A stretch of DNA of 64,000 nucleotides, from contig CM048843.1 of assembly GCA_026545765.1 (NCBI GenBank), positions 13,229,501 through 13,293,500 of the forward strand. Reading direction: 5' to 3'. This document shows positions 1-12,196 of this stretch, piece after piece. Origin of the DNA: Plantago major. Lineage: Eukaryota; Streptophyta; Magnoliopsida; Lamiales; Plantaginaceae. The notes beneath the pieces are model-generated. The model was given only the letters and a program-made list of their open reading frames with translations, was not told the origin of the DNA and ran no database searches. The position numbers were made by a program, and so were the translations under genes. The stretch's first letter is position 1. Each line of letters begins with the position of its first letter.

Positions 1-2034
1 TCTCTTTATAATAAATTAAGATCAATTAATAATTTATATATCCAAAACTATATGGGTACAAGTTATTTGGGGTATCTAATATCATCCTCTCATAAAAGAT
101 CATTTGATAAACTTTCCTCTATTTTTATTACTTAGGCTTTTCTATTCTCAGGTCGGCTTCGTACCTACCTGAACATAGGTTTTTATTGGATGATTGGCAT
201 GTGTAACTTAATTTAATCTGATCCCTCATTTTGAGTTCGAAGTCATATTGCCTAAAGGTAGGTATAATTGATTTTTTCAATAATAAAAAATCCCCAAGTT
301 ACTACAATACCCTTGTAATACAAATAGTTTTAATTTTGAAAAATTACGTATCTAACACTTATTATTAACAAAACAAAAGATATATTGATGGATGGATCAT
401 GCTTGCAAACAACGTTTAAGTTTCCAAAAGTTAACATTTAATCAATTGAAGAATTATCAAGTATCCATTGAATAACCTTAATTCTTCATATCAAATCAAA
501 TTTATATCATTTCTAACTGGGTTCGTGCTTGATCCAATGGAGAAACAAAGTAGGGGTGAGACTAATACTGCAAATTTCATTAACTTTAATGAGAATGAAC
601 TTCCATTTTTTCACTAATTAATTATAAGCTGCATAAGAACTGTTTTAGCTAGCAGGCTACGTACTTGCTGTTAAAGGGCATGCTCTCTTCCAAAAAAAGT
701 AATTAGGGCGGTGGAAGGGACGTTTGGACAGTGAAATCGCAGAAAGGAGTGTTTGATTCATTGATTGGGTAGATTTGCGGCGGTCATGGACGGCGGCCGA
801 GAGAGATTCTCACGATGAAGACGATGAAGAGAATTGTTTCATAGAAGGGTAGGATTGTAAGATTATACATGATAAAAATTAATTTATTATCTTTAATTAA
901 ATTTTAATAAGGAGTATAGTTGTACATCTACATTTTACTATTAAAATATAATTAATATAATCTAATTTATAATATCTTATTAAATTGGGTCATCATTCCC
1001 TTAAAATGTTTTATTAAGGGCAGACAGTTATCCAACGTACATATTGTTTGCATGATTCATTCACAAGTGATGTAGAATATTGTAATAGTGGAGTGGGGTA
1101 TTGATGCCTAAGCAACTTGGTAATCCTCTTTAAAAAAAAAGCAACTTGGTAATCCTTGATTTAATGTGTGACAGGAGAGAGAGGGATATGATTAAGTTTT
1201 GATAAAGATGATTAATTATTAAGCTAACACTTATTATCCATGTGGTTATGCTTCCTAAGAGTAATAAAAAGCGGTCCAGCTTAATGGGAATGGGATCAAC
1301 TAGCTCAAAGGGTCATTTCATTTGGTCATCTAATCAAAATCTTTCAATATCAATGTTTCCCATGAGCAATGTTTTAATGGACAATGATACCTATTCAAAT
1401 CCATGGTGCAATTTCATTTTGATTTATTGCTTTTTGGATTCAAAACTTCAAATCATTCGGTGCATTCTTAATTAATTGCCCTTAAAGCTAAATTTTATTT
1501 AGCTATCGTTAGTTGCAATAGTATTTATGTTAAAACACTAAGCACTAAGTGTGGTAAATAATTATAAATCTATTACTATCATAAAAAGGAAGATTGACAT
1601 AGTTAGTGGAAAAAGAATTCTTATTTTTTTCTCGTTACGTTTGAACTTCTTTTACGCCAAAGTAGTTATCAAGTTCACAGACTTTATCTTTTACTACTTA
1701 CTTAATACGTCAACCCAATATTTCTTCACTTGCATGTACAATAGTTAGTTTTTCCAAGTTCTATCCCAATGCATCATCCGGACACCACAATACCTACTAA
1801 TTCAAGTTGTTTGTTTTTGCTGATGTTGTGCCATTAAGTAAAAACTCTTCACAAAATTGATGAAATATTCAGTTTAATTATAAAATCAAGTATACATACC
1901 TTATAAATATGCACGAGTATCGTGTGCCATATTTTCTAGTATAATACTGAATAAATATGTAATGCTTTGTTCACTTTATCTGAAAACTGATAAATTTCAC
2001 TTCAGATTAGTTCAGTTTACTCGGCAAATTCAAT
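1..2034. other. AT-rich intergenic DNA, no gene seen
   Basis: No reading frame here resembles a known protein. The only texture is a GC-richer patch at about 700-850, where the minus strand is open for a short serine-rich stretch that does not continue, and a 17-bp direct duplication (AGCAACTTGGTAATCCT) near 1,110 and 1,140. A 77-codon open frame at 1,242-1,475 has no recognisable motif and is probably chance. Confidence 0.6.
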
Positions 2035-2220
2035 TTTTATGTCTAACTTTATAGGACAAATTCTAGATCACAATAGCTTGAGTATCTGGAAATCAGTATT
2101 GATGGCTAAAATCAAAAGCATTTCTTTTTATGCTTAACTTTATAGGATAAATTTATAGACAATTAGCTAGAGTATCTAGACATTTGTATTAATTAATGGC
2201 TAAAATCAAATGCATTTCAT
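2035..2220. repeat. two-copy tandem duplication, about 95 bp unit
   Basis: Two adjacent copies share the words CTAACTTTATAGGA, GAGTATCT and TGGCTAAAATCAAA in the same order. They differ at several positions, so the duplication is not very recent. No coding potential is seen. Confidence 0.65.
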
Positions 2221-2439
2221 AAGAATTTGGGACCTTTCATCGAAGTCCTCGTATATTTACAACCGGAGACGGAGACAGGCCAAGTGGCGGGAGGTACGTA
2301 GCAGCCGCTCCCACCCGAACTCAGAGTAATTCCTAACCAGGTGCATGCACACACCCAAAGAAATGACTATTTTTTCTGAGAAGTTTTCTTTTTGAACTAT
2401 AACATAAATCTAAACAACCGGGTGGTTAACAAACGTTTT

Positions 2440-2740
2440 AAACAACATTACACCCAATTGGGCCAGGTATGACACTTTCTCAATGGCATTTGGCCCAAAT
2501 GACAACACAAATCCACTGGAAAGCTTTAGGGCATGATTGGTTCCGAAATGCATTTGGCCTTGGTCAAACTATACATCTAAGGTCTGAATGCATTTGTGGT
2601 GTTTACAGATGCAATTTGACCACGAACCGCAACGATTGGTACCAGTTTAACACAATGCATTTTCGATGCGTTTGGGACCTCCGAAACGCACATTTCAATT
2701 ACATTTGCAGATTGGTTTAGGTGCATTTCCGTATTGGAGA
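2440..2740. repeat. MITE relic rich in AAATGCATTTGG words, PIF/Harbinger-like
   Basis: The segment from about 2,526 begins TTA then GGGCATGATTGGTTC, which resembles PIF/Harbinger-type MITE ends preceded by the TTA target. It is full of ATGCATTT words on both strands. A related segment lies at 20,590-20,835. The opposite terminus is not clear, so the family is tentative. Confidence 0.35.
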
Positions 2741-2984
2741 AACCCTAGAAGATGATGAATTGGGGGCAATTCGGCGCCAAGACAAAAATAGTACACTAAT
2801 TATTGTGACAAAAGATGTACGTACAGTCGATAATCGTTTTGACATATAATTTATGTATTTTGACACCGATCACTACTTCCAGCATCGTTCTGGATGTGAA
2901 CATAAAGTTCAAAATCTAATTCATTTATCCGAACGCGCTTAATCGTAATGGCGTTGGACGGAAAATCTTGGCCACAAAAGACTA

Positions 2985-3094
2985 CAGTAAAACCTCTATA
3001 AATTAATAATGTTGGGACCGTGATATTTTATTAATTTAGTGAGATATTATATAATCGATAAATTAATAATTTATTAATTTAAAGAGGTTTTACG
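2985..3094. mobile_element. Emigrant-like MITE (pogo/Tc1-mariner group)
   Basis: The left end reads CAGTAAAACCTCTATAAATT and the right end is its near-exact inverse, TTTAAAGAGGTTTTACG. Both ends are flanked by TA (2,983-2,984 and 3,095-3,096), the target of Tc1/mariner elements. The terminal sequence matches the Emigrant family as I remember it from Arabidopsis. At 110 bp it is far too short to code. One base is missing near the right tip relative to the left. Confidence 0.7.
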
Positions 3095-3150
3095 TATATG
3101 CATAATTGACCAGTAAAATTTTCAAGTCCACCGGGACCAGATATTTCTAA

Positions 3151-3179
3151 AGAGGTTTTACGTATATGCATAATTGATT
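3151..3179. repeat. duplicate of the MITE right end plus flank
   Basis: A 29-bp stretch beginning AAAGAGGTTTTACGTATATG is identical to 3,081-3,109, which covers the right tip of the Emigrant-like element and about 15 bp of its flank. This shows a short local duplication after the MITE inserted. Confidence 0.75.
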
Positions 3180-3498
3180 ATAAGAGCCTTTAAATTGTAC
3201 TATCGCAAAAGATTTTATCGTAAGATTTTTAGAAGGCTATGAGTTGGACATTTCTTCTCCCGAAAAGATAAATAGTTTTAAATGCTATCAATCTAGCCGT
3301 CCCAGCTTGGACAGTGAATGTGTAACAAGAGGCCATAGCAAATTGCTTTCGACACTGCAAAATTCGTTCGGCGAATGGAGAATACATTAGTGAGCTTGAG
3401 AACTTGATTACTGTTATGCATTACCGACACAAATGGACGTGAATCACTTCCTAGATTTTCCCAGTAAAAACAATAAATGTTACGAAGTTCAGAGCATA

Positions 3499-4173
3499 CA
3501 CTACAAGAAATCCTGCAAATAGCGACGCTATTTAGCGACGTATATTATCCGTCGCTAAATAGCGACGAATCGGCTATTTTTAGAGACGGATATTATCCGT
3601 CTCTAATTATGTTGACAAAAAAAAATTAAAGTTTAACGACGGATAAATCTATCCGTCGCTAAATAGCGGCGGATAAATCTATCCGTCGCTAAATTCCGCA
3701 GAAACCATAATATATAACCCTTCATCTTCCTCCCATCACTCACAATTACTTCTCCATCATCCCACCACTCCACCACCACCCACCACCCTTCCACTCCACC
3801 ACCACCACCCTTCCACCACCACTACCACCCACCACCCTTCCACTCCACGGCCACCACCACCACCCTTCCACCACGCACCTCCCTTCCACCACCACACCAC
3901 ACACCACACACCACCACCAGATCCACCACAATCCTCCACCGCACCATCACTACTGTCCACTGCCCTCCCACCACCCAACTCCGCCTCCCAACTCCACCTC
4001 TCTTCCACCGCCACCCACTACACCTCCCTTCCACCGTCACACCACCATCCCCACCAACCTCACACCACCATCAGCCCAGATCCACCACCACTGCCCAAAT
4101 CCACCATCAAGATCCGATCAAGATATTCCCAAGCTCGGTCAAGATCCATCCAGATCCGATCACCGATCCAATT
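3499..4173 (+). mobile_element. CACTA element A, left end only
   Basis: The terminus reads CACTACAAGAAATCCTGC and is followed by repeated subterminal palindromes of the form TAGCGACGGAT...ATCCGTCGCTA up to about 3,700, the standard layout of a CACTA (En/Spm) end. The three bases before it are ATA. The same subterminal unit occurs in element C (42,595-49,919), so these are one family. After about 3,720 comes a leader-like stretch and a CCA-rich tract. The sequence is then cut at 4,174 by gypsy-derived DNA. No matching right end (CTTGTAGTG) was found to the right of the gypsy element, so this is a truncated relic. Confidence 0.8.
3755..4100. repeat. CCA/CCACC-rich low-complexity tract
   Basis: About 350 bp dominated by CCACCA and CCTTCCACC words. 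All minus-strand open frames across it (tryptophan- and glycine-rich) are composition artefacts. It sits where the 5' leader of the CACTA family would lie. Element C has a pyrimidine-rich, but not CCA-rich, leader in the equivalent place. Confidence 0.8.
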
Positions 4174-5120
4174 TAGTCATACCCGAAGCGTTGGTTAGTA
4201 CTACTCAAAACACAATATTTCGAATGCTTCGGTCTGTTGGCAATTGCTTCGGATGCACTCAAAACACAATATTTCTCTCTCTAAAGGTGAAGAGAATGAG
4301 CCGCACCAGCCCCCGATTTATAGGGGGTCATATTTGGAACTCCAACCGTCACAATTTTTCGGGATTAAATCTCAATCGTAGATCAAAAATCATCAACGGA
4401 CATGGTACAACAATACCAAGAGAAATGACAAATCGGTACAAAAAACTTACCATGGGATAACAAAAGTGCATACAACAAACTTCCCCACTTTCGGGCAAGA
4501 CACAACACTTGGACTTCAGACGACCACCCATCAGCCCAAAGATTTTCCGGGCCAAGATCATTCGCCAACACTCGGACCTTCGTCCGCTCGGATGTTTTCC
4601 CACAGACCTTGGTCAGCATTGGACGTTATCCTACGGACCTTCGTCCGCTCGGATGTTGTCCTACAGACCTTGGTCAGCTTGGACGTTATCCTACAGACAT
4701 TCATCCGCTCAGATGTTTTCCCACGAACCTTCGTTCGCTCCGACGTTTTCATTCGGACCTTCTCTTTGCACAAGAGCTTGGTATGGATAGAACATTCACC
4801 TACGGATCGACCCGTACATCAACAAACGTACAATACCGACGATCGTAGTCTATGCTTGGTCTCGCTTACAAATACCCTTTTCTTTCTCAATTTTGTTGCA
4901 CTCCGGGCCCTTTCCTTCGGACAGCAACAAAAGTAAGAAAGAAAGGGGGGGGGGGAGAGAGAGAGAGAGAGACTAAGTTAAGGACCACACGAAGCACGAA
5001 TTACACCTTTTTTCTGCTTACGAGAGGCGGATTGGACCGAAAAACGATCCATCCTCAACAGTCTCAACCAATAGTTCCACAACTATCTTCTACTAAGATA
5101 CTTGGAAACTAGGGGACATA
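4174..5120. repeat. copy of the block that precedes the 3' LTR, lying outside the 5' LTR
   Basis: This block matches 17,649-18,728 almost base for base, including AGTCATACCCGAAGCGTTGG at the start, the repeated GTCCGCTCGGATGTT words and the purine-rich stretch next to the LTR. It lacks about 170 bp present in the other copy. In a simple element this sequence belongs only inside the 3' LTR. It may be the remnant of a neighbouring tandem copy, or the outer part of LTRs that are really about 2 kb long. The first reading is preferred because TGTTGATACG at 5,121 and 18,729 has a proper TG start with a purine tract before it. Confidence 0.75.
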
Positions 5121-6046
5121 TGTTGATACGAAAATATGTCCAATCCGTCATAAGAGCCCTTAGAACAAATCCTAAGGCGTCCTAAGTCATCTAATGGATC
5201 CGAGACACATTGGTCCGAGCCAACGGTCCGATCCGGGCAGACCCACCATGGTCCGACCCACTCTAGAAGAGAGGAACAAAGGATCTAAAGCTTACTAGGT
5301 CCGACCCAGGAATCTCAGGTCCGACCCACCTGGGTCCGAGCCTCTCTAGAAAAGGAAGCATAGTACTTGAACAGTACTGGGTCCGACCCAAGGCCTCCGA
5401 TACGGACGACCACCCGGATCCAACATGACAATCTCACAGGCAACCAAGTAGACAGGCACCAGAGAGTAGGGGGTCCGAACCATGAGGTCCGAATCGGAAG
5501 AGTTGGGCAAGCTTAGAGGACTTCCTCATCTAACTGATACGGTCAGCGTCCGGACCAACCTCTCAGGACCTCAGACCTCGGCAGACTATGTCACACCCTC
5601 CAAAACTCTCCTAATAATGACTAAACTACCCCTAAAAGTCCAAAACGGCATGGGCTAGGTATCATTATTGGGCCATGGGCCGAGATGTGCCTTTGTGGCT
5701 CAACCGGAGCCCTACACTTGGTGCGAGCTTGAAGAAGCCTTCCACTTTGAGGAAACCCTATATATAGGGGCACATATCCCCATGCAACGGTAAGCAATAT
5801 TATGAACTCAATCTCAAACAGTATACAGAGTAGATCTCCAGTCTCTCTCGAGTGAAGTCTTATACCGGTTTGACACTTGGCAAACCGTGTCCTAACCCCC
5901 CCTCCAAGCCTCTTGTGCAGGTTCTCACCAAGTGCACAGTGGAAGACTCTTACCGATTGGTTCTTACGTAGTGAGGAAGATATCGTCTGGAGCATTACCC
6001 GTGCAAATGGAATATCACTAAGTGTTTGGGGGAAACCTTACCCTCA
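5121..6046 (+). repeat. 5' LTR of the gypsy element
   Basis: It starts TGTTGATACG and ends ACCCTCA, giving TG...CA ends. It matches 18,729-19,671 throughout, with scattered substitutions and a short replaced patch near 5,530. The 926-bp length suits Tat-type elements, whose LTRs vary widely. It is rich in GGTCCGACCCA words. Confidence 0.85.
5759..5766 (+). promoter_or_regulatory. TATA box of the gypsy 5' LTR
   Basis: TATATATA lies in the context CCCTATATATAGGGG, about 280 bp before the LTR end, where the U3/R boundary would be expected. The same motif occurs at 19,379-19,386 in the 3' LTR. Confidence 0.6.
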
Positions 6047-6070
6047 ACATTTGGGCTCCGTCTGTGGGAA
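6047..6070 (+). other. probable primer-binding region
   Basis: Immediately after the LTR comes ACATTTGGGCTCCGTCTGTG, which closely resembles the post-LTR sequence of many plant gypsy elements (TTGGCGCCGTCTGTGGG type). The exact tRNA was not assigned. Confidence 0.5.
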
Positions 6071-6100
6071 GCTTTACAAAAAGTTCCGTTCTCTACGGTA

Positions 6101-9100
6101 ATGGCGAGGACAAGAAAGTCAGCAAGAACCAACGCCACTGTTATTGGAACACTTGCTCCAAGGCAAAGAGGTAGACCTCCTACTAGGATGGGAAGGGTGG
6201 CAGAAACTCCACCAAGAGATGCAAGGGACTATCCAAGCGACGGCCATACCGCTAGCCTCTCCTCAGACGAGGAAAGAGCCGCTGATCCACCAATAAGAAC
6301 CCATGATCTCAGGGTCGAAGGACAAGTTCCTCCGCCAGGAACACACGGTCCTCCCCCAGGAAGAAACTTTACTCTTCCAAATGGGCAGATCATTCGTCCC
6401 AGTGAGTTCGGGATGAATGAGAATCAGTTTGGTCTCTTACTCACCACTATACAAGGATGCTTTGGATCAAACAACCTCCAACCTCCTCAGCCCACTCCTC
6501 CTCTGGCAATTCTAAGACAAGCTGAACCCGCACAATCGAGGAATGAGCATCGTCCTATTCAACAAAGGTTAGGGGAACAAGTTCAACAAGAAGATCTAAG
6601 GAACCTTCTCAACAGGAGAGCCGCTGCTTCTAACGAACAGCGAGAGAGAAGTCTAGTAAGACCTCGGGCGGATGGTGTTGGGACTAGTTGACGTGGAGCA
6701 CAGCAACACGCACCAAGAGATCATGTGGCAGAAAGTATCTCAATAGTCCCTCTCAATGACCTTCCTCCAGATGTGGCTATCAACCCTAGAACTGGTGAAA
6801 AGTTGACTGCTGAGCAGATTTACCTCCAACAAAAGGCTTTAGAAACACAAATTGCAACTCTAAGCAAGATGGTGAAGGCACATGAGAAGGTGACTCTTAG
6901 AGCTCCCAATCTGCTATGTGATGAGATCAGAAAGGAAAGAAAACGCCCTGATTCCACCATTCCAAACCTTGAACACTATTATGGAGATACTTGTCCCGTC
7001 GGGCACCTTACTAGATACGAGAGTAAGATGGAGACCAATGGCTTGAATGACAATATGAAGGCTCTCAACTTTTCCACTACTCTCTTTGGGGAAGCAATGG
7101 ATTGGTGGACCTCACTGCCCAACGGTTCCATCAAGTCCTATTCTGATATTGCTTCCCTCTTCTTGAAAAGATTTGAGAAAGCAAAGAAGAGGAAGAGGTG
7201 AGCACTGGCGGAGAGTAATCCAGAAGGAGCATGAGGATCTTAGAACCTTTCTTGACCGCTTCAATACTGAAGTACGCCAAGTAGAGCCTCATAGCATCAA
7301 GGAGCGGGTCCGAAACCTATATGCCAACACTTACAATGAAGACCTCAGGAAAAAACTTTCCAATGAAGAAATCACAACTGAAAAGTACTTGGAAGATATT
7401 TGTGAAGGAGTTTTGTATGGATAAGAGTATCGAAGAAATGTTCCAATAAGAGCAGGAGCTAGAAAAGGGAAAGAGCAAGTACGACAGGAGCCGCCTCCTC
7501 GTCAGGGAAAGTTTGAACAAAAAAGGGAACTTAGAGATAAGAGAGAGTTCCGCAGAGAGAGGACTCATCCAAGGAGATACGCCGAGTATACTCGCCTTAA
7601 CAGACCAAGATCCGACATCTTGGCTTCCATCGTTGAGAAAAACTTGGACATACAAGGGCCAAAACCTACGAGGAGCAACAAGAAGAACAAAGTCTCCAAG
7701 GACTACTGTAGGTTCCATAAGCAAAAAGGTCACTCAACGGAGGACTGTGTCCAGTTGAAGACAGAAATAGAGGGGATGATAAGAAGTGGAAAACTGAAGG
7801 AACCGATGTATGAAGAAGAACCTTCCAGACACCAGAAGAATGAACAAAGAAGGGAAGAGCGTGGTTCGGAACCTCCGGCAGGCTCCTTACCATCTCCTCC
7901 GGCAGAGATCCCACTTCAGCATGCCCAAAAATACCGAGGGTACCACGATAATATGGAGATGGAAAACCTCCCCTATAGCGGAGTTATCAACGCCATTGCG
8001 GGGGGGGGGGGGGGACCAACTGGTGGAGACAGTCGAAATGCAAGGGAAAGAACCGCGCAACACTTGAGGAACAATGATAGAGCATATGCTCCTTCAGCCC
8101 TGAAGGGCACAAACGCAATCACCTTTGACGATAGCGAAATTTCCCCACCAACGTCTGGTGGAGGAGATCTCAAGGACCCCGACGTTCCTTTGGTTGTTTC
8201 TCTGGTTATCGCCACTTACAAGGTCAACAAAGTACTTGTCGACACAGGAAGTTCCTCCAATGTCATCTCCAAAAGGACCATGGAACAAATGCACTTGGGA
8301 CAGATTCAATATGGGCGTGTGTATACTTCTTTGGTGGGTTTTGGAGTATCTGTAGTACGTCCCATTAGGAGTGTACCACTACAAGTCTCTATGGGCACCT
8401 TTCCGACAAGAGTGACTGAGACAATCCTCTTTGTGGTAGTCGATTGCACTTTCGACTATAACGTAATCCTGGGCCGCCCAGGACTTAACCAATTCAGGGC
8501 AATCGCCTCTCCCCTGCACAACAGGGTAAAGTTCCCAACCCCAAACGGCGTGGGTGAAGAAGTGGGCAATGTCAGAGAAGCCTGGGAATGCTACATCATG
8601 TCAACCAGAGGAGCCACATTACCCGTTCTTTCGGTCACTAAGAGACCCAGGAGTCCTCCTCCTCTGGCTCTTACCCCACTAAAGGAAGAAATTGGTGTTA
8701 GGTCGCTCAGGGAAAAGTTCCCCAAGACTGCTAGTATAGAACCTCATGAAGCCCTGAAAGAGGTTCAGTTGATCGAGGGGAACTTGGAAAAGACAACTTG
8801 GATCGGAACGGAGATGAGCGCGGAAGTAGAGATGAAGCTCATCACATGCCTTCGAGACAATCACGATATCTTTGCCTGGAGCACCGATGATCTTAAGGGG
8901 ATAGACCTAAGGATCACAGTTCACCGTCTGAACATGGATCCAACGGTAAAACACATCCGACAGAAGAGGAAAGACTTTGGGCCTGTTGAGGATGCTATCA
9001 TAGCATGAGAGGTGGACAAGTTGATGAAAGCAGGACATATCGAAGAAGTCAGATATTCCGATTGGGTCTGTAACGTGGTCCTCGTCGAAAAGGCTCCGGG

Positions 9101-12100
9101 AAAGTGGAGAATGTGCAATGACTTCACTAGACTCAACAAGTTTTGTCCAAAAGATCCTTATCCATTACCTCGCATAGACCAACTGGTAGATTCTACTGCA
9201 GGATGTGCGCTCTTGAGCTTCATGGACGCATATCAAGGCTTCTACCAAATCAGGATGGCCCAGGAAGACATCAAGAAGACGGCCTTCTTTGCGGCAGGAG
9301 GGGTCTACTGCTTCAAGGTCATGCCATTTGGCCTCAAGAACGCAGGTGCTACATACCAACGACTGGTAAATAAGATGTTCAAAGAAGATTTGGGCAAAAC
9401 CATGGAAGTCTATGTGGATGACATGCTTGTAAAAAGCAAGACTGAAGTGGAGCACATCGAGCATCTCAACAATTGCTTTTCCATCCTTAGGAAATACGGA
9501 ATGAAGTTGAACCCTGAAAAGTGCACGTTCGGAGTAAAAGGAGGAAAGTTCCTTGGCTACATGGTCACAGAGAGAGGTATCAGCGCTAATCCGGAGAAAA
9601 TAAAGGCGATCCTAGACTTACCACAGCCAAAGACCATCAATGAAGTTCAGAAGCTCTTGGGAAGGGTGATGGCACTAAGCCGTTTTATCTCCAAGTCCGC
9701 CGAGAAAAACCTTCCCTTCTTCAATATTCTAAGGAAAGGAGACAAGTTTGAGTGGTCAAAGGAGTGTGAAGAGGCCCTGGATAACTTGAAAAAGTACCTC
9801 CTCTTACCACCTCTCCTGTCTAAACCAATAGAAGGTGAACCTCTTTACCTTTATCTAGCTACTACTGATGAAGCGATGAGTTACATCAGTGCGAATAATA
9901 CAAGGTAACGACCATTTACCGATCTACTATTTGAGCAAGGCCCTTGTGGGCTCTGAGGCCAGATATGTCAAGATCGAGAAGCTCGCCTTCGCACTGGTTT
10001 ACACTGCACGACGACTAAAGCCTTACTTCAAATCTCACCGGATCGTGGTCCTCACCAATGAACCACTCAAACATGTCCTAGGGAAGCCAGACCAGTCGGG
10101 GCGCTTGTCCAAGTGGGCAATTGAATTAAGTGAATATGATATCGGGTATCAAGCTCCATCGGCCAAGAAGGCACAAGTTCTTGCCGATTTCCTGGTTGAT
10201 TACCCAGCAGAAACAGAGGGAGGAAACCAAAGACCACAGGAAAGTGTGAGCCATGTCATGATCACACAAGTAAAAGAGGATGAAGAAGCAAAGGAAGAAA
10301 GGCCTAAAGAGACACATGAGAATGATTTCCAGCTTTGGACTAAGTATCAGCAACCCATGGATGATTTGCTCAAGGTGAGGCACATGTTCCTCCTAGATGA
10401 AGTGCCCAATACCTCAACACTTGCATCTTCCGACAAGAAGCAAGAGGACAAAAAGATGCCCCCTGTTGCTGAGGAAAGTGAATTGAGAAACAAAGACTGT
10501 TGGACATTACAAGTGGATGGATCGTCTACTGGACGGTTGGGAGGAATAGGAATCTTTCTTGAAAGTCCTGAAGGAGCCAAACTGGAATATGCCATCACTC
10601 TCAACTTTAAAGTGACAAACAATGAGGCTGAGGCACTCCTCACTGGCCTAAGGATGGCGAGAGCTCTTCAGGTGAAGAGGATCAAGGCTTACACAGATTC
10701 ACAGCTTGTGCAATCTCAGTTCTCCGGATCTTTTACCGCCAAAGGACCTAATATGATCAAGTACCTGGAACTCCTCAAGAAAGAGACTGAGCACTTTGAA
10801 CAATTCACTCTTGACCAGTTCCACAGAGAATGGAACGAAAAGGTCGATGCCCTCTCCAAGTACGCCTCGGCCCTAGGAGCTTTGGACACAAGAAGCGTCA
10901 TCTTGATGACCCGCACGGACTCCTCTTTGACTAGCTCCAACGGGCTAGTCTTCCTCCTAAACATGGAAAAGAGCTGGATGACTGATATATTCCACTACCT
11001 CAAAGATGGTTCTCTACCTTCAGATCCTACAGAAGCAAGAAGGATCCTATGTCGTGCCAGTAGATACTCTGGGGGAAGATCTCTATAAAAAATCCTTCAC
11101 CGGCACCCACTTGAGATGTTTGGATCCCCAGGAAGCGAAAACAGTAATGGAAGAGATCCACGCTGGGAGTTGTGGAAGTCACTCAGGAGGAAGAACCTTG
11201 GCACAAAAGATCATAAGACAAGGATACTATTGGCCCACCATTGACGCCGACGCTGCCAATTTCGCCCGCGCCTGTGAAGACTGCCAATACTACGCCAACA
11301 TACCACATCGTCCAACCAACCCTATGATTCCGTCAATCATAGCATGTCCATTTGATCAATGGGGCACAGACATAGTTGGTCCATTCCCATGCGGAACCCA
11401 TCAGAAGAAGTTCTTGATCGTGGCAGTGGAATATTTCACTAAGTGGGTTGAGGCAGAGGCAGTTTCGACCATCACTGAAAGCAGGGTACGAACATTCATC
11501 TGGAAGAACATCATCTGCCGTTTTGGACTTCCAAGGGTCCTAGTGTCAGATAATGGAGCTCAATTCTCTGGGGCAAGACTGAAGGAGTGGCTTCAATCTT
11601 TCAAAATAGAACAGCGCTTCACTTCTGTTGGCCACCCCCAAGCTAATGGTCAAGTAGAAGCCACCAACAAGACCATCGTCAAAATCTTGGAGAAAAGGTT
11701 GAGGACCTCCCAAGATAGTTGGGCAGATGATCTCGACGCGGTCCTTTGGGCACATAGGACGACGACTCGGACCTCTACACAAGAGACGCCTTTTTCCCTT
11801 GTCTATGGATCTGAGGCAGTCATCCCTTCGGAAGTAGCGGTGGAAACCCAAAGGATCCAGCAATACAACCCAGCTGACAATGAAGTCGCAAGGACCTACG
11901 ACCTTGAGCTCCTCGAAGTCAAACGAAGCAAAGCACTGGCTAACATCCTCCGATATCAAGCTATGACCGCTCGAGCCTACAACAAGCGGGTCTTCCCAAA
12001 GGATATACAAGTCGGAGATTTGGTCCTCAGGAGAGCTGATATTTTAAGCAACGTTGGGAAACTTAAGCACAAATGGGAAGGACCGTACAAAGTTACTGGA

Positions 12101-12196
12101 GCCAGAATCAATGGAAGCTTTGAGCTAGAAGACGACCAAGGCCGAGCCCTGAAGAGAACCTGGAATGCTAAGAATTTGCAGAAGTTCTATGCTTAG
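6101..12196 (+). pseudogene. gag-pol region of the Tat-type gypsy element (fossil)
   Basis: Parts in order, with approximate positions. Gag starts at the first ATG (6,101) with a basic N-terminus, followed by the retrotransposon gag domain (about 6,950-7,300) and a cysteine/histidine knuckle (CRFHKQKGHSTEDC, about 7,710). An aspartic protease carries VDTGSS near 8,230. The reverse transcriptase has FMDAYQGFYQI and YVDDM (about 9,060-9,600). A first RNase H lies at about 9,720-10,200. A second RNase H-like domain has LQVDGSS and NNEAEA (about 10,500-10,870). The integrase has a zinc-binding N-terminus, DQWGTDIVGPFP and SDNGAQFSG (about 11,100-11,800) and a C-terminal DNA-binding part to 12,196. 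The region is broken at about six to eight places, so no full polyprotein can be read. Family assignment is firm. Confidence 0.9.

Noticed and set aside
700-850. GC-rich patch possibly a first exon on the minus strand
   Set aside because: The serine-rich open stretch closes after a few codons and the downstream side is AT-rich with no continuation.
1242-1475. 77-codon frame near the left edge
   Set aside because: No motif, no promoter context, AT-rich codons and no repeat relation.
3746-4040. Tryptophan/glycine-rich minus-strand open frames
   Set aside because: Produced by the CCA-rich tract; several frames are open at once, the mark of low complexity.
4466-4936. 156-codon plus-strand frame with repeated SDV/TFVRSDV residues (also at 18,046-18,396)
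   Set aside because: It follows the repeated GTCCGCTCGGATGTT words next to the gypsy LTR; three frames and the opposite strand are open too, so it looks like a repeat artefact.
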